Shown here: positions 25,583 through 34,802 of the stretch, in pieces
Layout: each line of letters begins with the position of its first letter
How positions within the stretch are numbered: the first letter of the stretch is position 1
Assembly: GCA_020199995.1 (NCBI GenBank)
Contig: JAIVJM010000240.1
Coordinates: forward strand, 10,345 to 61,817
Origin: Acidobacteriota bacterium
GTDB lineage: Bacteria; Acidobacteriota; Blastocatellia; Pyrinomonadales; Pyrinomonadaceae
DNA: 51,473 nt
Direction of reading: 5' to 3'
Translations under genes and position numbers: made by a program
The notes under the pieces: model-generated
What the model saw: only the letters and a program-made list of their open reading frames with translations
Told to the model about the DNA's origin: nothing
Database searches by the model: none

Positions 25583-25641
25583 ATCGTGAATAGGAAGAAC
25601 ATGATTTATCCATTCACGATTTACGATTGACGATTGACGGC
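25562..25641. repeat. Heptamer palindrome G (GTCAATC type)
   Basis: Perfect 30-bp arms, 25562-25591 and 25612-25641, each made of GTCAATC-like units, around a 20-bp loop. The left arm encodes the last residues and stop of the coiled-coil gene. The methyltransferase starts 21 bp after the right arm. Confidence 0.88.
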
Positions 25642-25662
25642 CTTTATAGATTTACGGTCTTT

Positions 25663-27027
25663 ATGAACGATGACCTTTACCGGCGCGCCGGCATCGAGGA
25701 TGTGGAGGCCTTCTACCGCACGAAGTTCGTGTCGGACGAAGTGCTCGACGCGCGCTACTTCCGCGCGCTCGACCGCTTCGACATCCGCTTCGCGCGGACG
25801 ATGTGGGTCTACGACAACGTCCGCGCGGGCTCCACAGTCCTCGACATGGGTTGCGGCGCGGGGCTCCTCGCGCTGCTCAAGCGCAAGCGCGTGACGCTCA
25901 CGGGCGTTGACCTCTCGGCGGAGTGCGCCGACGCCGCCCGACGCAACGGCTACGACCAGACCTTGAGCGCCGAACTGACGCGCCTGCCGTTCGCCGACGC
26001 GAGCTTCGATTACGTCGTGAGCCTCGACGTGCTCGGGCATGTCGGGTTCGGAGAGAAGGACGCCGTGCTCTCGGAAATCCGGCGCGTGCTGCGCCCCGGC
26101 GGGGTCTCGATGCACGGCATCGAGTGTACCGACCGGCGCGCGCAGAAATCTTACGACGAGATGAGCCCGGAAGAACTGCGGCGGTTCGTCGGGGTGGACG
26201 GCCACGTCGGGCTCGAAGAGGAGCAGGAACATGCGGCGCGCTTCCGGCGCTTCTTTACGCATGTTCTGTGGGAGCCGCGCTACACGCTGTGCCTGTCGAG
26301 CGAGGAGTTCGTCAAGCAAGCGGACGAGTACGGGTTGCCGTTCGACGCGGACTTCGTCGAATACCTGCGCGGCCTCTCGTTCTCCGAACGCCGCGCCTTC
26401 GACATGGCGATGGGCTACGTCTTCAACAAAATCTCCGACCTCGGCGTCGCGCTCCCCAAAAGCGGTCTCTACGTCCTCGTTAAAGCCTCTGACGCGCCGC
26501 TCGGGAGTTTCTACAACGAGCACCGCGACCGCACGGCGCTCTTCGACGCGGGCGAGGCGGAGACGGGCGCGGCGGAAACGGGCGAGGCCACGGCGGCGGA
26601 TGAAGCGACTGCGCCGCTCCCGCTCTGCCTCGACCGCAGCCGCGGGGCCGAGTTCGACGCGGGCTGGTTCGAGCCGAATATTCTGCCGCCCGTCGCGCGC
26701 TGGATGGGCCGCGCGGGCCGGGTCCGCTTCCGCGCGTCCGGCGTCTCGGCCATCAGTCTCGACCTCACGACGCACCTGCCCGACCTCGCCGCGCGCCCGC
26801 TCGGCCTCGAACTCATCCTCAACGGCGAAAGACTGTGCGCCCTCTCTCTGTTCCGGCACGGCTGGCTCGCGCTTCGGATTCCCGTCACCGAGACTTTGTC
26901 TTCCGGCGGCGACTTCGAGCTTGAGATACGCGCCGACCGCACGTGGCAGCCCCGTCCCGACGACCCCTCGAACCCTGACGACCGCGAACTCTCCGTCGCC
27001 GTCTGCAATATCGAAGTGTTCTCGTAA
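25663..27027 (+). CDS. SAM-dependent methyltransferase with C-terminal beta-domain
   Basis: 454 residues. Motif I VLDMGCGAGLLALLKRK near residue 59, GVDLSAE, then FADASFDYVVSLDVLGHV and the motif VLRPGGV give a class I methyltransferase in the first 230 residues. After a low-complexity Glu/Ala linker (about 295-320) comes a beta-rich domain of 125 residues (GWFEPNILPPVARWM, VRFRASG) that may bind sugar. Probably modifies a polysaccharide chain end, since it follows the Wzt-like ATPase and the coiled-coil gene. ATG 25663 has no strong ribosome site. It converges with the next gene, 9 bp apart. Confidence 0.78.
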   Translation: MNDDLYRRAGIEDVEAFYRTKFVSDEVLDARYFRALDRFDIRFARTMWVYDNVRAGSTVLDMGCGAGLLALLKRKRVTLTGVDLSAECADAARRNGYDQTLSAELTRLPFADASFDYVVSLDVLGHVGFGEKDAVLSEIRRVLRPGGVSMHGIECTDRRAQKSYDEMSPEELRRFVGVDGHVGLEEEQEHAARFRRFFTHVLWEPRYTLCLSSEEFVKQADEYGLPFDADFVEYLRGLSFSERRAFDMAMGYVFNKISDLGVALPKSGLYVLVKASDAPLGSFYNEHRDRTALFDAGEAETGAAETGEATAADEATAPLPLCLDRSRGAEFDAGWFEPNILPPVARWMGRAGRVRFRASGVSAISLDLTTHLPDLAARPLGLELILNGERLCALSLFRHGWLALRIPVTETLSSGGDFELEIRADRTWQPRPDDPSNPDDRELSVAVCNIEVFS

Positions 27028-27036
27028 AGCGCCGGA

Positions 27037-27783
27037 TCAGCTCGGCGGCAGGCCAAGCCGCGCGTCGAGCCGGGCGCGGAGGTTCCTGAAGTGCTCTTCG
27101 GGGACGCCCGCGATGGCCTTCTGCATCCGCGCGACGACGGTCTCGATCTCGCGCTCCTCGGCGGGCTCGACGGTTTCAATCGCCCGCGCCACCTGCTCCT
27201 CGTCGGGCCGCCCGACGGCGGTGATGCGCCTGAGCGTTTGGGCGAGCAAGCCGGCGGCTGAGCCGAGGACTCGCTTCGACTGGCGGAACGTTCCGCCGAC
27301 GGCGCTCTCGACGGGCTTGATCGGCGAGTCGCGGCAGACGGCTTCAATCGCCTCGCGCACCGCCGACGCGCCGCGCAAAGCCATGATTGACTCGCCGCCC
27401 GCGCGCGGCTGCAACGCGTAGTTGAGCAGATAGCCGTAGTGGTAGGTCTGGCTCGTGAGGTCGGCGGCGCGCTTCCATTCGAGGAAGTAGAATATTTTTC
27501 GGAAGACCTTCTTCAGAGGGTAAACGACCGCCTGCACGACGCAGCCGCTGAGGCACCCGCCGCCGCGCTCCGCGACGAGCGCGTCTAAATCCTCGGGGCC
27601 GAGCGCGCGCCCGTGCGACGCGGCCAGCAGCCGCACCAGCCTCCGTCGGAAATAACTCTGCGCCAGATCGTCAACGAACGGCACGGGGATGAGCGGCGTG
27701 AGGCCGACGAAGATGGCGTAAGTGACGAGGCCCCGCTGGTTGCCCGCCTCTGACGCCCGCGTGAGTTCCTCATTCTCAGCCAT
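27037..27783 (-). CDS. Conserved-looking protein of unknown function
   Basis: 248 residues. One or two weakly hydrophobic segments (VTYAIFVGLTPLIPVPFVDDLA), a Cys-rich turn (GGGCLSGCVVQA), then LKKVFRKIFYFLEWKRAADLTSQTYHYGYLL and a charged helical C-terminus. I do not recognise a family with certainty. It may be membrane-associated. ATG 27783 sits three bases from a heptamer palindrome. Confidence 0.6.
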   Translation of the reverse strand: MAENEELTRASEAGNQRGLVTYAIFVGLTPLIPVPFVDDLAQSYFRRRLVRLLAASHGRALGPEDLDALVAERGGGCLSGCVVQAVVYPLKKVFRKIFYFLEWKRAADLTSQTYHYGYLLNYALQPRAGGESIMALRGASAVREAIEAVCRDSPIKPVESAVGGTFRQSKRVLGSAAGLLAQTLRRITAVGRPDEEQVARAIETVEPAEEREIETVVARMQKAIAGVPEEHFRNLRARLDARLGLPPS

Positions 27784-27786
27784 AAA

Positions 27787-27900
27787 CAGTTTTCGGTTTT
27801 CAGTTTTCAGTTTGCGGATTGTGGATTGCGGACTTATGTTCTCATCTTTTGAGATTCAGGATTTGAAATTCCAAATCTGAAATCTGAAATCTGAAAACTG
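27787..27900. repeat. Heptamer palindrome E (TTTTCAG / ATCTGAA type)
   Basis: Left arm 27787-27813 carries TTTTCAG units, right arm 27873-27900 ATCTGAA units. They are complementary over about 27 bp with a few mismatches, all in 7-bp register, and GGATTGT/GGATTGC lies inside. It occupies most of the spacer between the divergent unknown gene and the GT4 gene. Confidence 0.72.
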
Positions 27901-27930
27901 TCTCCCCGTGCCTGCGAGCCGGGTTGCGGG

Positions 27931-27936
27931 TATTAT
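27931..27936 (+). promoter_or_regulatory. -10-like TATTAT before the GT4 gene
   Basis: TATTAT ends 12 bp before ATG 27949 and no ribosome site is visible, so a very short leader or leaderless message is possible. No good -35. Confidence 0.3.
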
Positions 27937-27948
27937 AGGCTCCGACTG

Positions 27949-29004
27949 ATGACTATTCGCAACATCCTGATTTGCACGACGCAGGTTCCGTTCACGACGG
28001 GCGGGGCCGAGTCGCACGTCGAGGGACTTTGTCGCGCCTTCGTCGAAGCGGGTTATCACGCCGAGGTGGCGGCGGTTCCCTTCAAGTGGTATCCGCCCGA
28101 AGAGATCATGCGCGGGGCGCTGGCGTGGCGGATGCTCGATTTGAGCGAGGCCAACGGCAAGCCCATCGACCTCGTCGTCGGGATGAAGTTCCCCGCCTAC
28201 CTCGTCGCGCACCCGCGCAAGGTTTTGTGGATCATGCACCAGTACCGCGCGGCCTATAACCTCTGGGGCACGCCCTTCGACGACCTCTCGACGCACCCCG
28301 AAGGCGCGCGCGTCCGCGACCTCGTGCGTCACTGCGACGAGCGTTTCATTCCCGAAGCGCGGAAGGTCTTCGCCAACTCGCGCACGGTCGCCGAGAGACT
28401 CAGGCGCTACAACCGCATCGAGAGCGAGCCGCTCTATCACCCGCCGCCGCGCGCCGAACGGCTCCGCTGCGGCGCGCAGGGCGACTACGTTTTTTACCCG
28501 AGCCGCATGGAGCCGCAGAAGCGGCAGGAGCTTTTAATCGAGGCGCTCTCCCACACGCGCACGCCCGTCCGCGCCGTCTTCGCGGGCCGCGCGCACGAAC
28601 CCGGCCACTACGAGGCGCTGGTCAAGCGGCACGGTGTCGGCGCGAAGATCGAGATGCGCGGCTTCGTCTCGGAAGATGAGATGATCGAGCTGTATGCGAA
28701 CGCCCTCGGCGTCTGCTACCTGCCGTTCGATGAGGACTACGGCTATGTGACGCTGGAAGCGATGCTCGCAGGTAAGCCCGTGGTGGTGCCGCGCGACGGC
28801 GGAGGCGCGACCGAGTTCGTCGAGCACGACGGCGAGGGATTCATCACCGACCCGGAGCCGCGTGCCCTCGCCGAATGGCTCGATGCGCTCTACGACGACC
28901 GCGCGCGGGCGCGACGGATGGGCGAGCGCGGACGCGAGAAGTTGTCGGCGGCGAACCTTTCATGGCGAAATGTCGTGGAAAAGTTAATCTCGGCGGCGGG
29001 CTGA
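27949..29004 (+). CDS. GT4-family glycosyltransferase
   Basis: 351 residues, GT-B fold. N-terminal TTGGAESHVEGL glycine loop, VFANSRTVAERL, the C-terminal domain start FYPSRMEPQKRQELLIEAL near 181 and the nucleotide-sugar E-x7-E motif EDYGYVTLEAMLAGKPVV near 262. Adds a sugar to a surface-glycan precursor at the cytoplasmic face. The C-terminal end ANLSWRNVVEKL matches a remnant at 32754-32840. A GT2 gene follows 105 bp later on the same strand. Confidence 0.87.
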   Translation: MTIRNILICTTQVPFTTGGAESHVEGLCRAFVEAGYHAEVAAVPFKWYPPEEIMRGALAWRMLDLSEANGKPIDLVVGMKFPAYLVAHPRKVLWIMHQYRAAYNLWGTPFDDLSTHPEGARVRDLVRHCDERFIPEARKVFANSRTVAERLRRYNRIESEPLYHPPPRAERLRCGAQGDYVFYPSRMEPQKRQELLIEALSHTRTPVRAVFAGRAHEPGHYEALVKRHGVGAKIEMRGFVSEDEMIELYANALGVCYLPFDEDYGYVTLEAMLAGKPVVVPRDGGGATEFVEHDGEGFITDPEPRALAEWLDALYDDRARARRMGERGREKLSAANLSWRNVVEKLISAAG

Positions 29005-29109
29005 AGCGGGGCGAAAGTTGTGGGAAAAATCCGGAGGTAGAATGTTCGTGGCCGGTTCAGGGCAAACTTACCGCCGGGAACCAAGCGCTCGATTGTGAGG
29101 TGGACGGCT

Positions 29110-29934
29110 ATGCTGAACGGTAGAAAAATAATTGTCGTGATGCCCGCCTATAACGCGGCCAGAACTTTACGGCAGACCTACGACGACCTGCCTTTCGACA
29201 TCATTGACGAGGTGCTGTTGGTGGATGACGGCAGCTCCGACACGACCGTCGAGACGGCTCAGGGCCTCGGCCTCACGGCCTTTCTGCACAAGCGGAACAT
29301 GGGGTACGGGAAGAACCAGAAAACCTGTTACCGCGAGGCGGTCAAGCGCGGGGCGGACATCGTGGTGATGGTGCATCCCGATTACCAGTATTCGCCCAGA
29401 CTCGTGCTGCCTCTGGCCGGAATGATAGCGTTCGGCGAGTACGACGCGGTGATCGCCTCGCGGATTCTGGGCAACGGCGCGCTCCGGGGGGGCATGCCCC
29501 TCTATAAGTATGTCGCGAACCGTTTCCTCACCGCCTTTCAAAACATCCTCATCGGACAAAAATTATCCGAGTACCATACCGGCTTCAGGGCCTTCTCGCG
29601 CGAAGTCCTTGAATCTCTGCCGCTGGAAGAAAACACCAACGACTTCGTCTTCGACAACGAGATGCTGACTCAGGTCGTCTATTTCAATTACAGGATCGGT
29701 GAAATATCCTGCCCGACGAGATATTTCGAGGAGGCTTCGTCAATCAGCTTCACGCGCAGCGTCAAGTACGGGCTGGGGGTTCTTTCCACTTCGCTCAAAT
29801 TCCGCCTCCAAAGAATGCGTCTGGTCCCATTCCGCATCTTCGACCCGAACGGCAGCAAGCTGCTGCCGGATTATTATCAGGAGCTGCACCGGGTCGAGAG
29901 TTCCGATTCCCTATCCACACTGGGCCCGCGGTGA
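29110..29934 (+). CDS. GT2-family glycosyltransferase (DPM1-like)
   Basis: 274 residues, GT-A fold. [14 protein letters not shown] at the start, [33 protein letters not shown] in place of the usual D-x-D, and [13 protein letters not shown]. No clear C-terminal membrane segments, unlike the GT2 at 34914. Such enzymes build polyprenyl-phosphate sugars or start glycan chains. ATG 29110 has GAGG nine bases upstream; a GTG at 29095 is possible. Co-oriented with the GT4 gene. Confidence 0.86.
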   Translation: MLNGRKIIVVMPAYNAARTLRQTYDDLPFDIIDEVLLVDDGSSDTTVETAQGLGLTAFLHKRNMGYGKNQKTCYREAVKRGADIVVMVHPDYQYSPRLVLPLAGMIAFGEYDAVIASRILGNGALRGGMPLYKYVANRFLTAFQNILIGQKLSEYHTGFRAFSREVLESLPLEENTNDFVFDNEMLTQVVYFNYRIGEISCPTRYFEEASSISFTRSVKYGLGVLSTSLKFRLQRMRLVPFRIFDPNGSKLLPDYYQELHRVESSDSLSTLGPR

Positions 29935-29950
29935 AGGCCGGAACGCCGTT

Positions 29951-32620
29951 TCAGCGCGAGGGCCCGGACAACGCCTGTCGCTCAATCGAGTTCGAGAAGG
30001 CTTCTGTCAGATATGCCGCGTCGTGCTTTTTGGCCTCGCCCACCCAGTGCAGAAAGCCGTCCATGTTGGCGTCGGGCGGGTCGCCCGGGTTGCGGCGCAG
30101 GTAGGCGAAGAAGTGTAGCAGGACGAGCGCGCGGTCGCGCTCCTGATTGGCGAGCCGGGGGTCGTAGGCGATCTTCAGCAGCACGCTGGTGCGAGTCTCG
30201 CGCCCTTCCTTCAAATCGCCCGTGAGCGCGTCGCGCTCTTCCGCGCCGACGGCCAAGCCCGCGTTCGCCAGCAGACGCTCGACGTACTGCGCGTCGTCGA
30301 GGCCGCCATACTTCTGTCTGAAGGCGGAGCCGTTGACCATCGCTTCGGTGAATTTACGCAGGCCCTCCTGAAACTGCCGCGTCTCCTCCTCGAAGCCGAC
30401 GAAGACTCCGCGCCCGACAGTCTTCGCGTCCGCGACGAACTCGTCGTAGCGCGGCATCTCGCCCGTCGCCACCAGATGGACGCGGTACAGCTCCGTGCTC
30501 CGATCCATCGGGGCGAGGAGGTTGACGGTGTCCTCCTCGACCATGTCCGCCCATTCGCGGTAGGACGCGTCGAACGGCAGAGGGGCCTCGCTCTGCGCCT
30601 CCGGCTCTGTCTTCACGACCGCGTAGAGGTCGTCGCCCTCGCCGAAACGACGGATGAAGCGGAGGCGGCCCGAGTTCACGGCGCGGATGAGGAAAGCCTC
30701 GTAGACGGGGCGGCGCGAGGCTTCGATGAGCGGGTTGTGGATGACGAGATAGGAGGTCGGGACGTTCTCCAACGCGTCGAGCAGCCGCGGCGGGATGGGC
30801 GATTCGTGCGACATGCTGTCTATCTCCCACGAGTGCTGCGGGACGAAGGTCGAGATGGCGTTGATGAGCGGGCGCGTGTGATCGGCTGAGCGCAGCATGT
30901 AGAGATGCGGGAGCGTGCCGCCGCCCGTCGGGAATTCCACCAGCCCGCCGCGCATCGGGGTCTCCTTCAGTCGCAGAGTGATTTCGTCCGGACGGGACGC
31001 GCCCCGCATGAAGCGGAGCGGAGCGGCGCGCAGCTCGAAGAGGAGCGCCAGAGTGATGAGCGCGACCGCCGCCACCGCGCCCCGCCGCGGACGAAGGCGC
31101 GCCGCCTCGCCCGCGAGCTTCGCGGCGCCGAGGCCGGCCAGCACGGCGAGCCCGAGGCAGGCCACCATCGCCGCGCGCGAAGGCTCGCGCATGCTGCGAA
31201 AGAGGAAAACTAAGTCGTAGTGCACGCGGTAAAGCCACGAGTTCATGCCGAGCGACATGAGAAAGCCCGTCACCGCCCAGATCGCCCCCAGCCAGAAGGC
31301 TTCGCCGCGCGGCGACGAGCGGATGTTTTCGATGAGGTTCCCCGCGCCGGTCGCGCGGCTGAGGAATTGCGGGTAGGCGAGCGAGAGCCGCACGAGGAGC
31401 GCGGCGGCGAGGACGAGGAGAGCGCGGTCGGCCGTGACCACGCCGAAGATTGACGCCAGCAGCGGATGCGCCTTCGAGCCGCCCCACCCGGCGGAGACGA
31501 ACGCCACGGTCGCGGCGGCGACGGCCAGTGTGTCGAGCCTCGCCACACGCTTCCCGACTGAGTTGCCGCCCACTGTGCCTGCCGCGCCCGACGCGCCGGC
31601 CTCTTCCGTCTCAGCGAATGTCTGCGGGCGGTTGCGCGCTCCGGGAATGAGCACGGCAGCCAGCGACAACAGCAGCGGGAGCAGCCCGGGAAAGAGCCTG
31701 TAATTGCCGCCGGCGGCGAGGTTGTCTCCGAATCCTTTCCAGAAATGGTTGCGGTACTCGGCCACCAGCCAGTGCAACGGCGTCGCCGAGTTCTTCTCGA
31801 CCACCGCCCGGCTCCACGTGAAGTTGTATGCCTGACTGACATAGTGGTAGGGCAACAGGAACGGGAGCAGCGCGAGCACCGATGCGACCGCCACCGCCGC
31901 GCCGCGCACCCAGAAGTCGCGGTCGCGCGCGAACCGGTAGCGCAAGACGAGGAAGAGCGCCGAGAACGCGAGCGGCGTGAGCGACAGGATAAACCACGTC
32001 ACGCACGACAGCGCGTTCATCGTGAACGCGACGCCGAGCCACGCGGCCCGCTTGCGGCTCCGCTCCCGCGCGAAGAGCACCAACGCCTCAAGCATCAACG
32101 GCATCCAGCCCGTGAAGACGTAATGAAGCTGTGAGAGCAGGTGAAACCGGTAAGGGATGAACGCGAAGACGAGGCCGGCGACCCACGCCGCCGTGTTCGA
32201 GTGCGTCAGTGTCCGCGTCAGACGGAATGCGCCGTAGCCGCTGAAGGCGAAGCCGAGAAACGTCGCCACGCTGTTGATTGTGAGCGGGGAGAAGCCCAGC
32301 GCGAAGAGCGGGAAGAAGAGGAGCGCGATGCCGTAGTCATTCTCGCTGAAGGCGAGCGTGTAGGGGAGCGGGTAGAAGATGTTCGCGTTAAAGAGGTGGA
32401 GCGGGTCGTTGAAAGTCTGGTGATAATCCCACCACAGAATCCACGAGACGAGGTAAGGGTCGCCGGGGTCTACGACGGCGTCTTTGAGCCGCGTCACCCA
32501 CGGCCACGTCATCAGCGACGTGATGAGGACGAAGCCGAGGAAAATGAGCAGCTCGCGCGTGAAGGGGCGCGCACTGAGCGGCGAAAAATAGAGTCGGAGA
32601 CGCCGGGACGCCGCTGCCAT
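29951..32620 (-). CDS. Multi-pass GT-C-like membrane protein with C-terminal DUF4214-like domain
   Basis: 889 residues. The first 540 hold about a dozen hydrophobic segments with a YfhO/GT-C-like layout (DPGDPYLVSWILWWDYHQ, NIFYPLPYTLAFSEND, LHYVFTGWMPLMLEAL, SMREPSRAAMVACLGLAVLAGLG in pieces). A soluble domain follows (about 555-690, VEFPTGGGTLPHLY), then residues 710-875 match the DUF4214 pattern (YVERLLANAGL, VLLHFFAYLRRNPGDPPDANMDGFLHWV). DUF4214 is usually in secreted or surface proteins. ATG 32620 is preferred over GTG 32659, which would overlap the promoter of the opposite strand. Confidence 0.8.
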   Translation of the reverse strand: MAAASRRLRLYFSPLSARPFTRELLIFLGFVLITSLMTWPWVTRLKDAVVDPGDPYLVSWILWWDYHQTFNDPLHLFNANIFYPLPYTLAFSENDYGIALLFFPLFALGFSPLTINSVATFLGFAFSGYGAFRLTRTLTHSNTAAWVAGLVFAFIPYRFHLLSQLHYVFTGWMPLMLEALVLFARERSRKRAAWLGVAFTMNALSCVTWFILSLTPLAFSALFLVLRYRFARDRDFWVRGAAVAVASVLALLPFLLPYHYVSQAYNFTWSRAVVEKNSATPLHWLVAEYRNHFWKGFGDNLAAGGNYRLFPGLLPLLLSLAAVLIPGARNRPQTFAETEEAGASGAAGTVGGNSVGKRVARLDTLAVAAATVAFVSAGWGGSKAHPLLASIFGVVTADRALLVLAAALLVRLSLAYPQFLSRATGAGNLIENIRSSPRGEAFWLGAIWAVTGFLMSLGMNSWLYRVHYDLVFLFRSMREPSRAAMVACLGLAVLAGLGAAKLAGEAARLRPRRGAVAAVALITLALLFELRAAPLRFMRGASRPDEITLRLKETPMRGGLVEFPTGGGTLPHLYMLRSADHTRPLINAISTFVPQHSWEIDSMSHESPIPPRLLDALENVPTSYLVIHNPLIEASRRPVYEAFLIRAVNSGRLRFIRRFGEGDDLYAVVKTEPEAQSEAPLPFDASYREWADMVEEDTVNLLAPMDRSTELYRVHLVATGEMPRYDEFVADAKTVGRGVFVGFEEETRQFQEGLRKFTEAMVNGSAFRQKYGGLDDAQYVERLLANAGLAVGAEERDALTGDLKEGRETRTSVLLKIAYDPRLANQERDRALVLLHFFAYLRRNPGDPPDANMDGFLHWVGEAKKHDAAYLTEAFSNSIERQALSGPSR

Positions 32621-32642
32621 CAAGAAAGGGGATTCCACGCGG

Positions 32643-32671
32643 TTGCCATTTTCACGCACGAAGTGTTAGGT
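32643..32671 (+). promoter_or_regulatory. Conserved promoter, copy 1
   Basis: TTGCCA (32643-32648), 17-bp spacer, TTAGGT (32666-32671). About 80 bp here (from 32639) are closely similar to 34797-34880, including the spacer CATTTTCACG and GAAGTGTTAGGTT. It precedes a GT4 remnant and, 290 bp on, the second radical SAM gene. Confidence 0.6.
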
Positions 32672-32728
32672 TTTGCCCTTCTCTCGCGCCGGCTTGAGCG
32701 ATTTAAAACTCCAGTAGGGCGCGCCCAC

Positions 32729-32840
32729 ATGAGTCGAAAATTAGGATGCCCCTGACGGACGCGACGGGCGCGGGAAGCTGCTGTCGTCGAACCTCTCCCG
32801 GCGGAACGTGGTCGAGAAACCGGCCTCGACGGCGGGCTCA
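32729..32840 (+). pseudogene. GT4 glycosyltransferase remnant (both ends, middle deleted)
   Basis: ATG 32729 opens with MSRKLG, a GT-like start, then stops. From 32754 the DNA encodes GKLLSSNLSRRNVVEKPAST, matching the end of the intact GT4 gene (REKLSAANLSWRNVVEKLIS, bases 28930-28995), and the native stop has become TCA. So about seven N-terminal and 28 C-terminal codons remain and some 1 kb in between is gone. It keeps the conserved promoter in front. The stretch 32841-32964 before the radical SAM gene holds a GC-rich hairpin and no gene. Confidence 0.6.
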
Positions 32841-32964
32841 AAAACGGCCCCGGTGTTACACTTGAGCCGGCCACCGTGGGGCCGGTCTGACCACGCGTCC
32901 TCCCGCGGCCCGACCGCGAGTCACCGGACGAGGCGCTGAAGCCCGGCCCATCATAAGTAAGAAC

Positions 32965-34695
32965 ATGACGACTCCGAACACCCTCAGGCGCATCTCATTC
33001 GTCCACACGCCGGACGCGTTCCTCGCCGACACGCAGCAGTACGGCGCGATGTTCATGCCCGTCTGGGCGTACACGCTCGCCGCCTACGTCGAGGAGCCCG
33101 AGCGTTACGACCTGCGGCTCTTCGACGTGCGCTTCGATGACGCGGGCGAAGTGCCGGAGGCCGACCTCTTCGTCTTCAGCGGCGTCAATCAGGATTACGA
33201 GACCATCGTCGCGACCCACGCGCGGCTGCGCGCGATGTACCCCGACTCGACGTTCGTCATCGGCGGCCCCGTCACGTGGTCGCTTAATCAGGCGGGTGAG
33301 ATCGGCAAGCTGGAGATGTTCGATTACATCTTCATCGGCGACGGCGAGGAGGCCTTCCCGCGCTTCCTCAAGATGTTCCCGGAGCGCGCCGCTCTGCCGA
33401 AGGTGCTCGAGACAAAGGTGCGCTTCGACGTCTCGCAGGCGCGCGGCTTTTACCGCCCTTTCCTCGACGCGACCCACCGGCGCTACTACGGCGGCGTGCT
33501 CGAAGTCTCGCGCGGCTGTCCCTTCCTCTGCGAGTTCTGCGACATCCGCGTCCTGCCCGACAACAACCGCGCGCACAACTTCCCGCCCGAGCACATCGTC
33601 TCGGAGCTCGACCACATGGCGCGGCTCGGCATCAAGCAGGTGCTCTTCGCCGCCGACAACTTCATCGGCGACCTGCGCTGGGCCGAAGAAGTCGCCGACC
33701 GGATCATCGAGTGGCAGGAGCGGACGAATCAGCGCGTCGCGCTCTACACGTGGCTGACGATCAACCTCTCGAAGCACCCGCGGCTGCTCCGGAAACTCAG
33801 GCGCGCGAACTTCGACATGCTCTTCATCGGCGTCGAGAGCTTCAGCAACAACTCGCTGCTCGAGACGGCCAAGGTGCAGAACACGACCGGCGACATGGTC
33901 TCGGCCCTGCAGGAGATTCAGTCCTACGGCTTCGTCGTGGTCGCCGGGCTCATCTTCGGCTTTGACTCGGACACGAAGGAGGCCTTCGACCTCACGCTGG
34001 AGGGGATGACGAAGGCTGGACTCATCTCCGGCGACCCATCGCTTTTGACGGCGCTGCCGGGGACGCCGCTCTTCCGCCGGATGAAGCTTTCGGGGAGGAT
34101 GCGCAACAACAAGAACAGCCTCGGCGGTTACAAGTACTGCACGAACATCCGCTACCTGATGCCGCGCGAGGATTTGGTCGGCGGCTACCAGTCGTTCGTC
34201 AAACGCTTCTGCGAGGGGCGCTACCAGTACGAACGCTTCGAGGGCTTCATCAATAATCTCGACCGCGGCAACTACCTGCCGCTCGAGTCGCAAGGCTACG
34301 GGAGCCTCGGCAAGTACGTCTCGATGGTCTTCAAGAGCCCGCGCGCCGTCAAGATGCTCGCGCAGCGCCTCTACCAGATCGGCTCGCGCCCCGAAGTGGC
34401 GTGGCACACGCTGCGCGCGCTCAAGCTCGTCGCCTCGCGCTCGCGCAGGCACCGGCAGTTGTTCGGCATCTTCCAGTTCTGGCTCTTCGCCTGGACGAAC
34501 GCGATGCTCAAGTACGAGAACCTCTCCGACGCCGACTTCGACGTGGAGTGCGTGCCCGAAGGCTTCGACCGCTCGCTCATCCTCCCCGAGCACTACACCG
34601 ACTTCGCCGGCGAGGACATCCCGCAGTCCAAGGTCGCCGCGCAGCAGCGCGCCACGGTCGGCCAGCTCCGCCGCCTGACCGTGCTCCAGAAATAA
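32965..34695 (+). CDS. B12-binding radical SAM protein
   Basis: 576 residues. The N-terminal cobalamin-binding-type domain is full length (about 10-150: LRLFDVRF, LFVFSGVNQ, FVIGGPVTW, YIFIGDGEEAF). The radical SAM cluster motif is GCPFLCEFC (Cys185, 189, 192), followed by VLFAADNFIGD, IGVESFS and AGLIFGFDSD. A C-terminal domain like DUF4070 follows (KYCTNIRYLMP). Acts in the cytoplasm on an unknown, probably hydrophobic substrate. It contrasts with the shortened paralogue at 4318. It sits between glycosyltransferase genes. Confidence 0.87.
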   Translation: MTTPNTLRRISFVHTPDAFLADTQQYGAMFMPVWAYTLAAYVEEPERYDLRLFDVRFDDAGEVPEADLFVFSGVNQDYETIVATHARLRAMYPDSTFVIGGPVTWSLNQAGEIGKLEMFDYIFIGDGEEAFPRFLKMFPERAALPKVLETKVRFDVSQARGFYRPFLDATHRRYYGGVLEVSRGCPFLCEFCDIRVLPDNNRAHNFPPEHIVSELDHMARLGIKQVLFAADNFIGDLRWAEEVADRIIEWQERTNQRVALYTWLTINLSKHPRLLRKLRRANFDMLFIGVESFSNNSLLETAKVQNTTGDMVSALQEIQSYGFVVVAGLIFGFDSDTKEAFDLTLEGMTKAGLISGDPSLLTALPGTPLFRRMKLSGRMRNNKNSLGGYKYCTNIRYLMPREDLVGGYQSFVKRFCEGRYQYERFEGFINNLDRGNYLPLESQGYGSLGKYVSMVFKSPRAVKMLAQRLYQIGSRPEVAWHTLRALKLVASRSRRHRQLFGIFQFWLFAWTNAMLKYENLSDADFDVECVPEGFDRSLILPEHYTDFAGEDIPQSKVAAQQRATVGQLRRLTVLQK

Positions 34696-34802
34696 TTTGC
34701 CGTCCGTTTCCGCGGGCCGCAAGGGGCCGCCGACTGAAATGCTGCTCCACGCTTCGGCCCGGCCCACACACTTTCGGCTTCTCTGCCGGACGGCAGGCGC
34801 GG

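Noticed and set aside
11526-25641. GTCAATC arrays as a CRISPR or minisatellite
   Set aside because: Units are 7 bp with no spacers, and the arrays are short and palindromic, with no cas genes nearby.
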